Assembly: GCA_014925825.1 (NCBI GenBank)
Contig: JACGCK010000159.1
Span: 40,241-104,240, forward strand
Length of the DNA stretch: 64,000 nucleotides
Direction: 5' to 3'
DNA from: Pholiota molesta
Taxonomy: Eukaryota; Basidiomycota; Agaricomycetes; Agaricales; Strophariaceae
Of the stretch, positions 25,516 through 36,394 are shown in pieces. Each line of letters opens with the position of its first letter. Position 1 is the stretch's first letter. The position numbers and the translations under genes were made by a program. The notes beneath the pieces are model-generated. The model had not been told where the DNA came from and did no database searches. It saw nothing but the letters and a program-made list of their open reading frames with translations.

Positions 25516-27239
25516 ATGCACCATCAGGATCTACCCTACGATGTATGGGAGCACATCACAACCTTCCTTTCATCAGAAGAGACCAAGAAGCTCCTCTGTG
25601 TCAATCGTACTCTCTTCGCCATTGCAATGAACGAACGATACAGAACGAGTACGATTGGATCCCTGTTTCTGAGGGACACGCTTAGGAGCCTTGCGAGATT
25701 AAGGTATGTAACCATTGGTTATTTCGATCATGTAGTCCTCCAGTATTTCCTGGAAGTGCATGCGAATCTCCGATCCCTGTACCGCACAAGAACTAATGAC
25801 GATTCTGTTATGTAGGGATCCAGCAGTATCTTGTCTTTTGCATAGGCTGATCCTCAAACCGGGCTACATCTGCGGGGCTGTACAAGAAAACGCAAAAAAG
25901 AAATCAAAGATTGAAACGGTGGCCAACTTCACGAATAAGATTCACAAAATAATCAAAGCGTCACTTTCAAGGAAACGAATGGATCTCGAAGTACCCGCTG
26001 AAGTCGCCGCACAGAATCTCCTAACAATTATGGGCCTGCTGAAAGAGCTTAGGAGTTTAGTGGTTGACATTCACGTATCCGAGCACTGGTATTTCCAGCA
26101 GACCGCTATCCCTTTCTTACCCACCGGATGGTCGACATTTCGTACCAGCTTGCGATCGCTCGAGCTCACAGTTCCTGTAGAAGACCTCGTCGCAGTTCTC
26201 CCGAATCTTTCGCAAGGTATCCTGCCCAACCTAGACACCATTTCGTTACGGATTTCTCGCGCATCCACTGCTACACAAAACGACGACATTATCATGGTAG
26301 AGACGATACTTCCATTCCTACAGTCCCATCGTCACACCATCCGCTCCTTGACATTCGACAATAACCATGACATGGTGCGGCGGATCAACCTCTCACCCGT
26401 ACTACTAGAACTTCATCTCTCCTCGCTGACGCACTTCAAGCTGGTGCAGCCGTACGCATTTATGCTGGGAGCAGCGGATTACACGGGCCTGATGCGTTTC
26501 TTCCAGAGGCATAGCTCGCATTTGACCCATTTCACCATCGCGACAGGATTGCCCTCCGTCGTCGACCGTGCGTCCCAACTGTCCCCTTTTTTCTCCCAGG
26601 AGTGCTTCGCCATGCCCCTCCCTCAGCTAGAGCACCTCGCGATTGACCACAGCTTCTCGGATCAATATGTGGGCGACTCGTTGATCCCCTACATCCATCA
26701 GTTTAGACCAACGCTGGTCTCGCTCAAGCTGGATAGCTTCTACACTTGGACATTCGAGAGCGTGCGACTGCTCGTGGAGGGTTTCGCGTCGACTGCGCGG
26801 CTCCGGAGGCTGGATATATTGATAGTCTGCTTCGAGCCGGAGCTGCTCACCATTTTCGCTGCGAATCTGCCGAACTTGGAGGTCTTGAACATCATCATGC
26901 AGAGCATCTCGGGTTGGGGACGAACGTCCAACTCTATAGGCCCAGATGTGCCGCTGGTGCGTGCATTCCGTCGTCTCGCGTGGCTGTTGATCTCTGTTTT
27001 TCTTTTCTTTTTCGGTTGGTGACTATGTACTGATCGATGATTTATGACAGCTTGCGTTGGGCACGTCCGCTCTGTCTTTTCCGCAATGGCGCCTTCGCAG
27101 CCTGAACCTGCAGGTCCGCGGCTGCATGCCTGCTGCGATGACTGTGGTGTACTATCTGGAGACGGATCTCTGTAAATCCGCGCTCTTGGAAGCGCTTCCG
27201 AATATTGAGGTATTCTGTGGGCTAATCAGTCATTACTAA
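25516..27239 (+). CDS. F-box protein, copy 1 of three paralogues
   Basis: 505 aa in three exons: 25516-25703, 25816-26956, 27051-27239. The F-box is at the extreme N-terminus (residues 4-40: LPYDVWEHITTFLSSEETKK, then LCVNRTLFAIAMNERYR). It is followed by an LRR-like region with recurrent LxxLxL units (LRSLELTVPVEDL, LEHLAIDHSFSD, LRRLDIL, LEVLNI). F-box proteins recruit substrates to SCF ubiquitin ligases; the target is unknown, and agaricomycetes carry large lineage-specific F-box expansions. Introns are at the same places as in the other two copies (28753-30495 and 36395-38888). Confidence 0.88.
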
Positions 27240-28752
27240 GGTACGGTAGACGAGAGCTACGACTCGACGAGGAGCTACAATGTTCAATCGATATCAACTG
27301 ATGTGGTTCAGCAACGTGGTTCGGCAATTGCACTTGAGTTGCACTACCGGTTTCTCTTGTGACGGCGGTACCTAGTGGCCTTCTCCGCCTTTGTGCTCGC
27401 TGTTGGACACATCGAGCGCTCATTTCACTTCGATTCTGCTTATTTTCTTGCTTTTTGATATATGTAACATGTTTAAAATATGTATTACAGTTGACTTTCT
27501 CATAACGCATAACGTGGTAGTGCATAATTGTAATAATGCATAGGATTTTGGCGAAACCAACTTGGTTTGCGGGGAAATTTTTGCATAATGCATAATGCAT
27601 AATTCATAGGCTCAATGGACTGATATGCATGATCAGATAGCATTTTCAAAGGTAAATCTCTCATTTTCACTAAAATCTGGTGGATAGCCGAACCTCTTTG
27701 CGTTATCTTGAGTCCCAAATTGCATTGACGGCAAAATACAAGGATATAATCCACCCCCAAATGGAGAGGAGGGCCCGTGGGAATATATTCCTTGCATATT
27801 GTTTACACAATGTTCACGAATCATTTCTCTTTTGGGCTGGATAACTTGACTATTAATTGAAATCCCTGGCTTCAATACAACCTGTAAAAGCCTCCTTACA
27901 AACTTTCAGTCGATTTAAGTCTATCTGTCTTGAATTGAAGTGGCAATCTATATCTAATCTGTCACCAAGGTACGTGTGTCACGTAATGTCACGACATGTG
28001 ACATATGCATGAATGCATAAATGTAATAATGCATAAGAAAATCCCGTAACGGTCGTTATGCGTTATGAGAAAGTCAACTGTACCAGACAATCTGATAGAC
28101 TACCATAATTTGAGAGCCTCCTGTTATATATAAAGCATATGCTCTACGAGATGAGAGGCCGCGCATGGGCAAGGAAAGCACATGAGGTGGGTGAGGGAGA
28201 CAACGAGCAAGACAGGATATAGCGAGTTGCACCCGCTCGCCACCTCGTACTCCCGCCTGCCAGCTGCCACCTCGTACTCATATCGGCCTGGTTTATCCTA
28301 CTACCCTGGTTCTCGTGCCTTCTACAACCTCCACCTCTCTGGCGCTGCCTCCACTATGCGTCCCTTGCTGTCTTGCTTGTCCGCTCGTCCGTTCGTTCGT
28401 TTGTCCGCGCATTCGTTCGTCCATTCATAGAGCCGGTCCATGTCTCTCATCGATGGGGAAGGCTGGGGAGAGGCATGCGGTGGAGGGGCCCAGCAGTGGC
28501 AATAACAACGCTGGTAGTTGTTGAAGGTTAAAGCCAAGTTGTTCCAAAGTTGTTCAGCAGGTTATTTAAGGAATTCGTTGCCGTCTTGACATGTGTACCA
28601 GCGATGATCCGTTTCCAGTGCCGATTCATCCATGTTCATTAACATTCACGACCACCACGTCATTCATCCATTGCACTAACCCTCACAATCATACTACTAT
28701 CATCGCCGAAAAGCCATCTACCAGAAGCCTTTCTGACCTCGACGCGCCATTC
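27240..28752. other. Spacer between F-box copies 1 and 2
   Basis: 27240-27420 is the 3' flank shared with F-box copy 3 (inverted at 36241-36394). The MITE occupies 27488-28080. 28083-28590 contains a TATATAAA at about 28125 and low-complexity CCTCGTACTC-like repeats, with no supportable gene. 28591-28752 is the duplicated F-box leader. Confidence 0.5.
27488..28080. mobile_element. 593-bp MITE (Tc1/mariner-like) with TA target duplication
   Basis: A terminal inverted repeat of about 27 bp begins CAGTTGACTTTCTC at 27488 and is mirrored perfectly at 28054-28080. TA dinucleotides flank both ends (27486-27487 and 28081-28082). There is no transposase. The interior is AT-rich with clustered TGCATAATGCATAAT subterminal repeats near both ends. 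A TA duplication with CAGT-type termini fits a non-autonomous Tc1/mariner-superfamily element. It sits about 250 bp downstream of F-box copy 1 and is absent after copies 2 and 3. Confidence 0.85.
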
Positions 28753-30495
28753 ATGCACCATCAGGATTTACCCTTCGATGTCTGGGAGCACATCACAACT
28801 TTCCTTTCACCAGAAGAGACCATAAGGCTTCTCTCTGTTAATTGTACTCTTTTCACCATCGCAATGAACGAACGATACAGAACGAGCAGGATTGAAACCC
28901 TGCTCCAGACGGACACGTGTAGGAACCTTGCGAGATTAACGTATGTAACTCCTGGAAGCGCATGCGCGTTTCGGATCCCTAGAGACACAAATAAAGAACT
29001 GATGACGATTCTGCCATGTAGCGATCCAGAAGTAGCTTATCGTGTGCATAGGCTGATCCTCAGACCTGGCCACATCTGCAGGGCTGTACAAGACTCGGAG
29101 AACGCAAAAAAGAAATCAAAGATTGCAACGGTGCCCAAGTTCACGACTAAGATTCACAAGATAATCAAAGCATCGCTTCTAGGGAAACGAAAGGAATCAC
29201 CTCTTGTTATATCTCATCAGCGCGGGGTACCCGCTGAAGTCGCCGCGCAGAATCTCCTTACAATTATGGGCCTGCTGAAAGAGCTTAGGAGTTTAGTGAT
29301 TGACATCCACGGATCCGAGCACTGGTGTTTCCAGCAGACCGCTATCCCTTTCTTTCCCGTCGGATGGTCGACATTTCGTACCACTTTGAGATCGCTCGAG
29401 CTCAGAGTTCCTGTAGAAGACCTCGTTCTCATTCTCCCGAATCCTTCGCTTGACGGTATCTTGCCCAATCTAGACACGATTTCATTACTGATCAATCGGG
29501 CATCCATTGCTACACCACAAGGGGGCGTCATCCTGGTAGAGAAAATACTTCCATTCCTACAGTCCCACCGTCGCACCCTCCGTTCCTTGACGCTTGAAAA
29601 TGACCATGACATGGCGGAGCGGATCAACCTCTCACCCCTACTGCTAGAACTTCGTCTCTCCTCGCTGACACACTTCACGCTGGTGCAGCCATTCGCATCT
29701 ACGCTGGAAGAGGCGGATTACACGGGCCTGCTGCGCTTCTTCCATATGCATAGCTCGCATTTGACCCATTTCACCATCGCGACAGGATTGCCCTCCATCT
29801 TCGACGCTGCGTCCCAGCCGTACCCTTTCTTCTCCCATGAGTGCTTCGCCACGCCCCTCCCACAGCTAGAGCACCTCGCGGTTGACTACACCTCCCCGGA
29901 TGCACATGATTTGGAAGCCCTGTGCGACCCGATGATCCGCTACATACATCAGTTTAAAACCACGCTTGTCTCGCTCAAGCTGGATACCTACTACGTTTGG
30001 ACATTAGAGGACGTGCGACTGCTCGTGGAGGGTTTCGCGTCGAGTGCGCGGCTCCAGAGGCTGGATATATTGGCCGCCTGCTTCGAGCCGGAGCTGCTCA
30101 CCGTCCTCGCTGCGAATCTGCCGCACTTGGAGGTCTTGAACATCAGCATGCTGTGCGTCTCGCCTCGGGGACGAGTGCCATTTTATCCGTTTGTAGTTGT
30201 AAGCCCAGATGTGCCGCTGGTGAGTGCCTCAGTTGTCGTGTGGATCTCTGTTTTTTGTTTTGTTTTGTTTTGTTGGCGACAACTTACTGAGGATTCACGA
30301 CAGTTTGCTTCGAACATGCGCGCTCTGTCTTTTCCCCAGTGGCGCCTGCGCAACCTGAACCTGCAGGTTTCTGGCTCCGGGCCTGATGCGAGAACTGCGG
30401 TGTACTATCTGAAGAGTGATCTCTCGAAATCCGCGCTCTTGGAAGCGCTTCCAAATGTTGAGGTATTCTGTGGGCTCAGCAGGCATGAATACTAG
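28753..30495 (+). CDS. F-box protein, copy 2 of three paralogues
   Basis: 525 aa in three exons: 28753-28940, 29022-30219, 30304-30495. The splice positions match copy 1. The F-box is LPFDVWEHITTFLSPEETIR, then LLSVNCTLFTIAMNERYR. The LRR-like body matches copy 1 closely. Copy 2 has a 36-bp in-frame insertion encoding KESPLVISHQRG near 29190. Its intron 1 is shorter than copy 1's (a deletion of the ATTGGTTATTT...AGTATTT segment). Both introns happen to be free of stop codons, so an unspliced reading also looks open; spliced frames agree with the paralogues. Target substrate unknown. Confidence 0.88.
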   Translation: MHHQDLPFDVWEHITTFLSPEETIRLLSVNCTLFTIAMNERYRTSRIETLLQTDTCRNLARLTYVTPGSACAFRIPRDTNKELMTILPCSDPEVAYRVHRLILRPGHICRAVQDSENAKKKSKIATVPKFTTKIHKIIKASLLGKRKESPLVISHQRGVPAEVAAQNLLTIMGLLKELRSLVIDIHGSEHWCFQQTAIPFFPVGWSTFRTTLRSLELRVPVEDLVLILPNPSLDGILPNLDTISLLINRASIATPQGGVILVEKILPFLQSHRRTLRSLTLENDHDMAERINLSPLLLELRLSSLTHFTLVQPFASTLEEADYTGLLRFFHMHSSHLTHFTIATGLPSIFDAASQPYPFFSHECFATPLPQLEHLAVDYTSPDAHDLEALCDPMIRYIHQFKTTLVSLKLDTYYVWTLEDVRLLVEGFASSARLQRLDILAACFEPELLTVLAANLPHLEVLNISMLCVSPRGRVPFYPFVVVSPDVPLVSASVVVWISVFCFVLFCWRQLTEDSRQFASNMRALSFPQWRLRNLNLQVSGSGPDARTAVYYLKSDLSKSALLEALPNVEVFCGLSRHEY

Positions 30496-32304
30496 GGGAG
30501 ATCAGAGCGCGGCTCGCTGGGGAGAGGAAGCGTGGATATTTACGCATGTAATGATTTCACGAACACTAGCTAGGCATGATGGGCGTCATATATAAGGCAG
30601 TGCACGTCAATGGGCGATACCGTAATGGATTTCACAAAAAATGAAAAGATTGGAACAGTAGCCATTGAGGTTTCCAAGCTTCAGAGCAAAAAACGACAAC
30701 AGGCAAGCGGGGCCCGAGGCCCGAGAAAAGACGGCCTTGCGCAGTGTCAGACACACGCTCATGAAATACTAGGCACGGTATGGTCGCATTGAAGACTCAC
30801 ACTCATTAATTATAGAATTGCGCTGGGAACTTGCAAGCCGTTGAGGCACAACCCGCGCCCACATGATCACGGCGAGTGGGGATCTTGGGAAGAGGCGTCC
30901 GCATCGAGAGAACCCCGCTTGTGGTTTAGACAAGAATCTGAGCATGGGAGCTTGGGCGGCTGTGGTCCTACCGTCCTCTAGAGTGCCATTTTCGATTGTG
31001 TGGCATGCCGAGAGAATGTGAGATCAAGTCGACGGTGGTGTTCTTGATTCTTGAGCTTCTTTTAGAGTGTCTCGTCATTCGGTAAGTTCCAGCGTAGCTT
31101 CACCGATGCGTTAGATGTCGTTCGAGTCCGATCTTTCAGGCAAGCGACATATGGGGTGTGGAACAGTGGCTCAAAAATCCATTGCGTTTTACGGATCAGA
31201 TTTCCGGGTTTGTAGTAGTGAGGCATTGCGAGTGAATACATGTATCGGTGCAGTCTGAATAAGCCGCTCTTTCGGACAGAGTGCAATGGACAATGCAATG
31301 GACGAGGCGCATAAGCAGGAACTCTACGCCCACCTTGCGCGAGAAAGGGTTTGTTGGCCAAGGCGAACATGTCATGGCAGACTGCGGAAGAGGTATGCTT
31401 ATAACTTCGCGAAGCGCTCCAGGGATTGACAGATACGATGGCGGGTCTCGCTATGTACCGTCGGCAAGATGTTCGGCGGGGGTTCTGGGAGATTGAGTGT
31501 CTGCGCATGTGGGTTTGGAATGGGGAGGTCCGACCGCGCATGGGGCGCGTTGGGTAATTGTGTTGGGTGTGCATGTGGGGGGGTGTCAATCAGGCGTCAT
31601 TCGGGAGCCCGTTGCGTTTGGCATTCAAGGCATGCTAGGCATATGAGTAGTCTGAAGTTGGTGGATTGAGCGTGGTATATAGAGTCAGAAAGAGCAGTTC
31701 CAGAGAACAGAGTGGCATGTAGTTCTGTATGGTCAGTCCGCGGCCTGCAACTGGATCTGGGCCGCTGGCTCTGTGGCTACTCTGGATATATCAAGAGTAG
31801 CGGAGTGTTCTGTACCCCGCCCCCAATATATCAGATGCCATCGAGTTAGTCAGTCCCCCAAAGCCCGCGCTCCAGCGAATGTGCATCGAAATCGTCGATA
31901 CCCGGCGCTGGCCATGCGTGACGGTGTGCACCCCAACATGCAAATATAGAATGAATGCGCATTAGGATGTGTCGACCGTCTCATCGGAAACGCTCGATTT
32001 ACCTGGTGCGACGTGCGACATGCCCTAGCAGCCCCAATCCAAACTGGAGGGCCATGTGGGCGGCGGAGGGTGAGAGGAGGACGCCATATATGCGACTTGT
32101 ATGCGACCGGACCAGCGCGGACAGCGAAGAGACCGCCGCGCGTGCGCAGAGGTGTGGGATGTGTGGCAGCACGCGGGGAGAGGTGACCCGGCTGATTCTC
32201 GTCGATGCGATGGAGTTTTGCCGGGGCACGTGACTGACGCCCCTATGGCAGTGAGACGGGCACCGCACTGCGCCCAGCGCCGCTTGCTTCTGACGCTCAT
32301 CTTC
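30496..32304. other. Intergenic region between F-box copy 2 and the WD-repeat gene
   Basis: Open frames here (for example 175 codons on the minus strand, 31589-31062, and 148 codons at 32445-31999) overlap one another on opposite strands. They show neither domain motifs nor codon-like bias. I find nothing supportable; 32200-32304 is the leader of the next gene. Confidence 0.4.
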
Positions 32305-35300
32305 ATGGCCAGAGATCCGTCGCTGCTCGACTCGACCCAGCCATCCACAATCGCACCCGCCACCCCGGCCATCGCACATGTGTGAGTCCTCGTAGCCGCC
32401 CAGGCCCGTGCAGCACTCGCTGAAACCGCCGTGCGCGACAGACAACTCAGAGATCTCCTAATATGTCCGCGCGAGCAGGGTGTTCTCAACTATATCGTCC
32501 CGCGCGGCATTGTTGAGCAGGACATGAACACATCAAAAGCAGTGCGCAGCTCTCTCTCAATGCGCTAGGCGCCTTTACCACCCCCGCTGACTGCCGTTCC
32601 ATCTTGCACAGCCAGTCCGAGTGCTCTCCAATCTCACCTTCACCCCGAACTCCCTCACTTCGCTTCAAGTCGGAAACGACACTCTCCTCGCAGCCGGAGG
32701 CCAGGAAACCGAAATCCATCTCTCCTACCACACTCCATCCTCAACCTCATCTTTGCACCGCACCCGTCTCGTCTGGGAATTCGAGGACAGCCTGACGGGC
32801 TCGATCAATAACTCTGTGCTGCTCACATCACTCAGCCTTACCCGCTCCAACGAGAGTAGTGTTGATCCACGCGTGGGAATTAGCAATAACGATGGTAGCG
32901 TAAGGTTCTACGACATCCCTCTACGAGTAACTGGCAGTTCGAGGAGAAAGCTCCGTCAAGTCGGCCAGGTCAAGCTAGATGTTCCCATCAACCATTGTAA
33001 GTTTCGTCGTCATATGGATCTCGTATTTTTCTTTCCTATGCCGTTGCAATGACCTCCGTCAGAGATCAGCGTCGCTCTTATCTCACAATTAGGCCCGATG
33101 CAACACTTCATTCCGACTGTTCTATTCTAGATGACGTGACTCTCACTCACTAAATTCATTTCACAGCATCAATATCACCGGACGGCCGTACCCTTCTCTC
33201 GGTTGGCGACTCGAACAAAGTTTATATTCATCAAATCACGGGCGGAGCGTCTATCTCCTTCGCACCTATCACTACCCTCACCATCCCGCCTCCGGATTCT
33301 TCTCCATTACCCTATGCATCATCATCGCTTGCCGCAGCATTTTCGACTGCTTTCTCAGGCGATGGGACTAAATTTGCTGTTGCAAGCCAGGAAGGCGTCG
33401 TCGCTGTCTGGGATGTAAGAAGTACGAAACCGGTGAAGGTATTCCAGACTGACAAAACGCGTGGAATGGGCGGAGGTAATGGGGCAGGTGGAGGATTATT
33501 GGGGAATGGAGGTGCGAGTGGGTGGCTATCCGATGACCCCTTCGAATGGACGAGGGGCACAAAAGCACCGGGATGGTGTGTGAGGAGTGTCAAGTTTAAT
33601 GGTGGCGAAGGAGCACGGCTCGGGAAGGAAGTCATGGCATTTACTGAAGTGCGTTCTATCATTTCACTTTTGCTTCTATATACTAACGGGTCTTACGCAT
33701 ATTAGCACACTTCTCTCGTCCATCTAGTCGACGCACGAACATTTGAAACACACGACATCATTCGCGTGCCCGCCCTACAAAGGCAAGAATCCTCATCAAG
33801 TCCACCGCGCCGAGCGCCCTCATCTAATGCATCCACATCCACCCGCCGCCCGACCTCCACTTCGTCCAGACGCACATCCAACACCGCCGGCACCGGCTCT
33901 AGCAGTAGCAACGGCAGCAACACAATGACAGCCGGCACCGCAGGCACCAGCATCACCGGGCGCCCCCTCTCCCGCGCCGAGCTCTTCGAATCGGCGCTCG
34001 CGGACCACCAGGCGAACCCGAGCACCGCGAGCAGCCGGAGCCTCCTCCGCCGCCTCCTCCCCGTGAGCAACGCGCGGCGGAGCGGGCTCCCGCCCTCGTC
34101 CTCCCCAACGCGCTCGGGCACGGGCGCCAGCGCGCGCCCCGCGCGCACGTTTTCCCCGCCGCAGAGCGCCGCGGCGCACCTCGCGAACCGCGCGAACCGC
34201 GCTGCGGCGCGCGCGATCATGCGCTCGCGCCTCGGGGAGGAGCTGACGTGGGCGCGCGCGGGCGCGGGGGAGGCGACGCCCGCGGGGATCGCGGCGAGCC
34301 TGCTGCCTGCGTCGGCGGCGCGGCTGACGACGGCGGCGGCGGCGGTGCCGGGGCGCGGAGGGGCGCTCGCGGGGCGGCGGACGGTGTCTGCTTCCGCTGC
34401 GTCTTCGTCGACGGCGCATGCTTCTAGCGCCGCTGCGAATGCGGGCGCCGCGGCTTCTGGGTCGCGGACGGCGCCGACCTCTGGCACGCCGGCGATTGTG
34501 CAGGCGCTTGGGGACGCATTCCGGATACCGGTGCCCGCCAGTGCGTATTCGGCCCCCGCTAGTATTGGGGACTCGACGTGGCGCACGCTGGGAGGTGCTT
34601 CTGGGGGCGAGCTAGGGCTGTTAAGCCGGTTGAATGCGGCGAGTGCGGCGTCAGGCATTTTTGACGCGGCGAGAGGGTCCGCGGACTCAAATTTGAACGC
34701 CAGTATGGGTGACGCGGGACCGTCGACGGCGAGATACCGGCGAAGCGATCCCGGGATATACGATACGCACATGGACGACGAGGAGGCGGACGCGGACGAG
34801 GGCATCGTCGTCGTGCCTGATCTCGGCGACCGCGACGTGGAGAGCGAGGTGCACGCGCTGCTCGCGGTGCACGGGATCCAGAGCCGGCTGGGCGGCGGGC
34901 GCGACCCGCCCTCGCGGCGCAGCGCGGGCCCGGGCAGTGTCACGGACAGCGACACTGCGGACGGCGGCGGGGGCCGCGACGACCTGCGCCCGCTTTACGA
35001 CCTGTATATGCAGCTGGACGAGGCGCGGGCGCCGGGGGAGGACGATGACGGGGATATTGATGTCGGCGAGGACGACGAGCGGGACGGGGGCGGGGATGAG
35101 CATGCGCTGGGGACGGAGGACGATCACCAGGCGTGGTTCCTGCGCGCGCTGGCGTCGCTGCATGATTTCGGCGGGGAGGCGCATCAAAATCTGCTCGCGG
35201 ACGCCGACGGAAGGGATGATGACGATAGACAGGAGGAAGGGTATGATGAGAGGGACGACGACCGGATGCGGGTGGATGAAGACGGCGATGACATTCGAGA

Positions 35301-35919
35301 AGAGGAGGCTAGGGACGAAGACCAGGATGACGATGAAGAGCTGGAATTCGAGTGCGCGTCGCGCGGGAGCAATTCGCGCTCTGGGTCGCCGTTCGCGTCC
35401 TCGTCCTCGATCCGCGGTCCGTCGGGAGCGTCGCCGCTCGCGCATCCCTCGTCGTCGTCCTCGTCGCGGCGCTATGGGTCGCACGGACATTCCACGCTCG
35501 GCACCCCGCCGTGGGCGTCTCCCGCGCCCGGCGGCCCGAGTGCGAGCGCCGACCCGCTCGCGCTGTCGCCGTCGCCGTCCTCCTACGCGAAGCACCCCGC
35601 GATCCGCGGCGTCGGGGATATGAAGTACGCGTACTACGAGGACCTCGATATCGCCGGACTGTGCTTCGACCCGTGGGGGGAGCGCATGTACGTCGCGGGC
35701 GTCGGGATGGGGGCGGCCGGCGCGGGCGCGGGTGCGGGTGGGTATGGGGTGCACGGACATGGTTCAGGGGTGTCGGGGATGTACGCCCACGGCGCTGCGG
35801 GGAATGGACATGGGCTTGGGGCGATGCATGCGGGAGAGGGCGTCGGCGTCGGCGCGGTGGTGGAGTGGAGCGTGCGGGGGGCGGAGAAGCGGTGGTGGGT
35901 GGATGATGGGTGGATGTGA
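32305..35919 (+). CDS. DUF2415 WD-repeat protein
   Basis: 1085 aa in five exons: 32305-32381, 32442-32541, 32612-32996, 33167-33648, 33706-35919. The N-terminus reads HVQLRDLLICPREQGVLNY across a splice site. A beta-propeller follows with WD-like blades: LLAAGGQETEIHL, GISNNDGSVRFYD, ISPDGRTLLSVGDSNKVYI, FAVASQEGVVAVWDVR. The 2.2-kb last exon is very GC-rich and mostly disordered (Ala/Ser/Gly, then an Asp/Glu-rich run at about 34780-35340). It closes with the conserved DUF2415 end, DLDIAGLCFDPWGERMYVAG ... VVEWSV. Function is unknown; fungal relatives are uncharacterised propellers. Confidence 0.85.
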
Positions 35920-36394
35920 GGCGCGTCGGGGCTCGGGATGCGGGCGACCGCCTGTTCGGGTGTGCGTGATGCGATGCAGGCATGATGAGGGTGTTTTTTT
36001 GGCATATGATGGGGTTCTGCGTTTTTGTTCTGTGTTCTGTTCTCTGTTTCTGGTCTTCAGGTTGTATTTGTATCTTTCTTCATGGACCATTTGCGCTCTC
36101 TTTCTTGCTCTGGTTACTTACTTGTTTCGTTAGCACTTGTTTATGTACTTCACACGTAGCCTTGCAAATTGCATAACATCGCTCTCTCGTCCCGTCCCCT
36201 CGAAAAAATTTCACACTCTTGTCCTGCACTTCATGTCATTTTTCTACTCTGTGACGCGTCATGATATGAGAAACCGGTAGTGCATAGTTCAAGTGCAATT
36301 GCCGAACCACGTAGCTAAACCACGTCAGTTGACATCGATCGAACATATAGCTCCTCGTAGCTCTCGTTTACCGTACCCTAGTATTTATACCTGC
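35920..36394. other. Short spacer holding the inverted 3' flank of F-box copy 3
   Basis: 35920-36240 is T-rich 3' UTR of the WD-repeat gene. 36260-36394 is, on the minus strand, nearly the same as the 3' flank of F-box copy 1 (27240-27345). Both carry GAACCAC/GTGCAATTGCCGAAC and GAAACCGGTAGTGCA blocks. Confidence 0.6.

Noticed and set aside
28941..29021. Reading F-box copy 2 as one unspliced frame
   Set aside because: Splice sites coincide with those of the paralogues, and the unspliced reading adds residues absent from both.
31062..31589. 175-codon minus-strand frame in the spacer before the WD-repeat gene
   Set aside because: Overlaps opposite-strand frames of equal quality and has no family signature.
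33702..34955. 417-codon minus-strand frame antisense to the WD-repeat gene
   Set aside because: Shadow of the GC-rich last exon of the DUF2415 gene, whose frame is supported by splicing and conserved ends.
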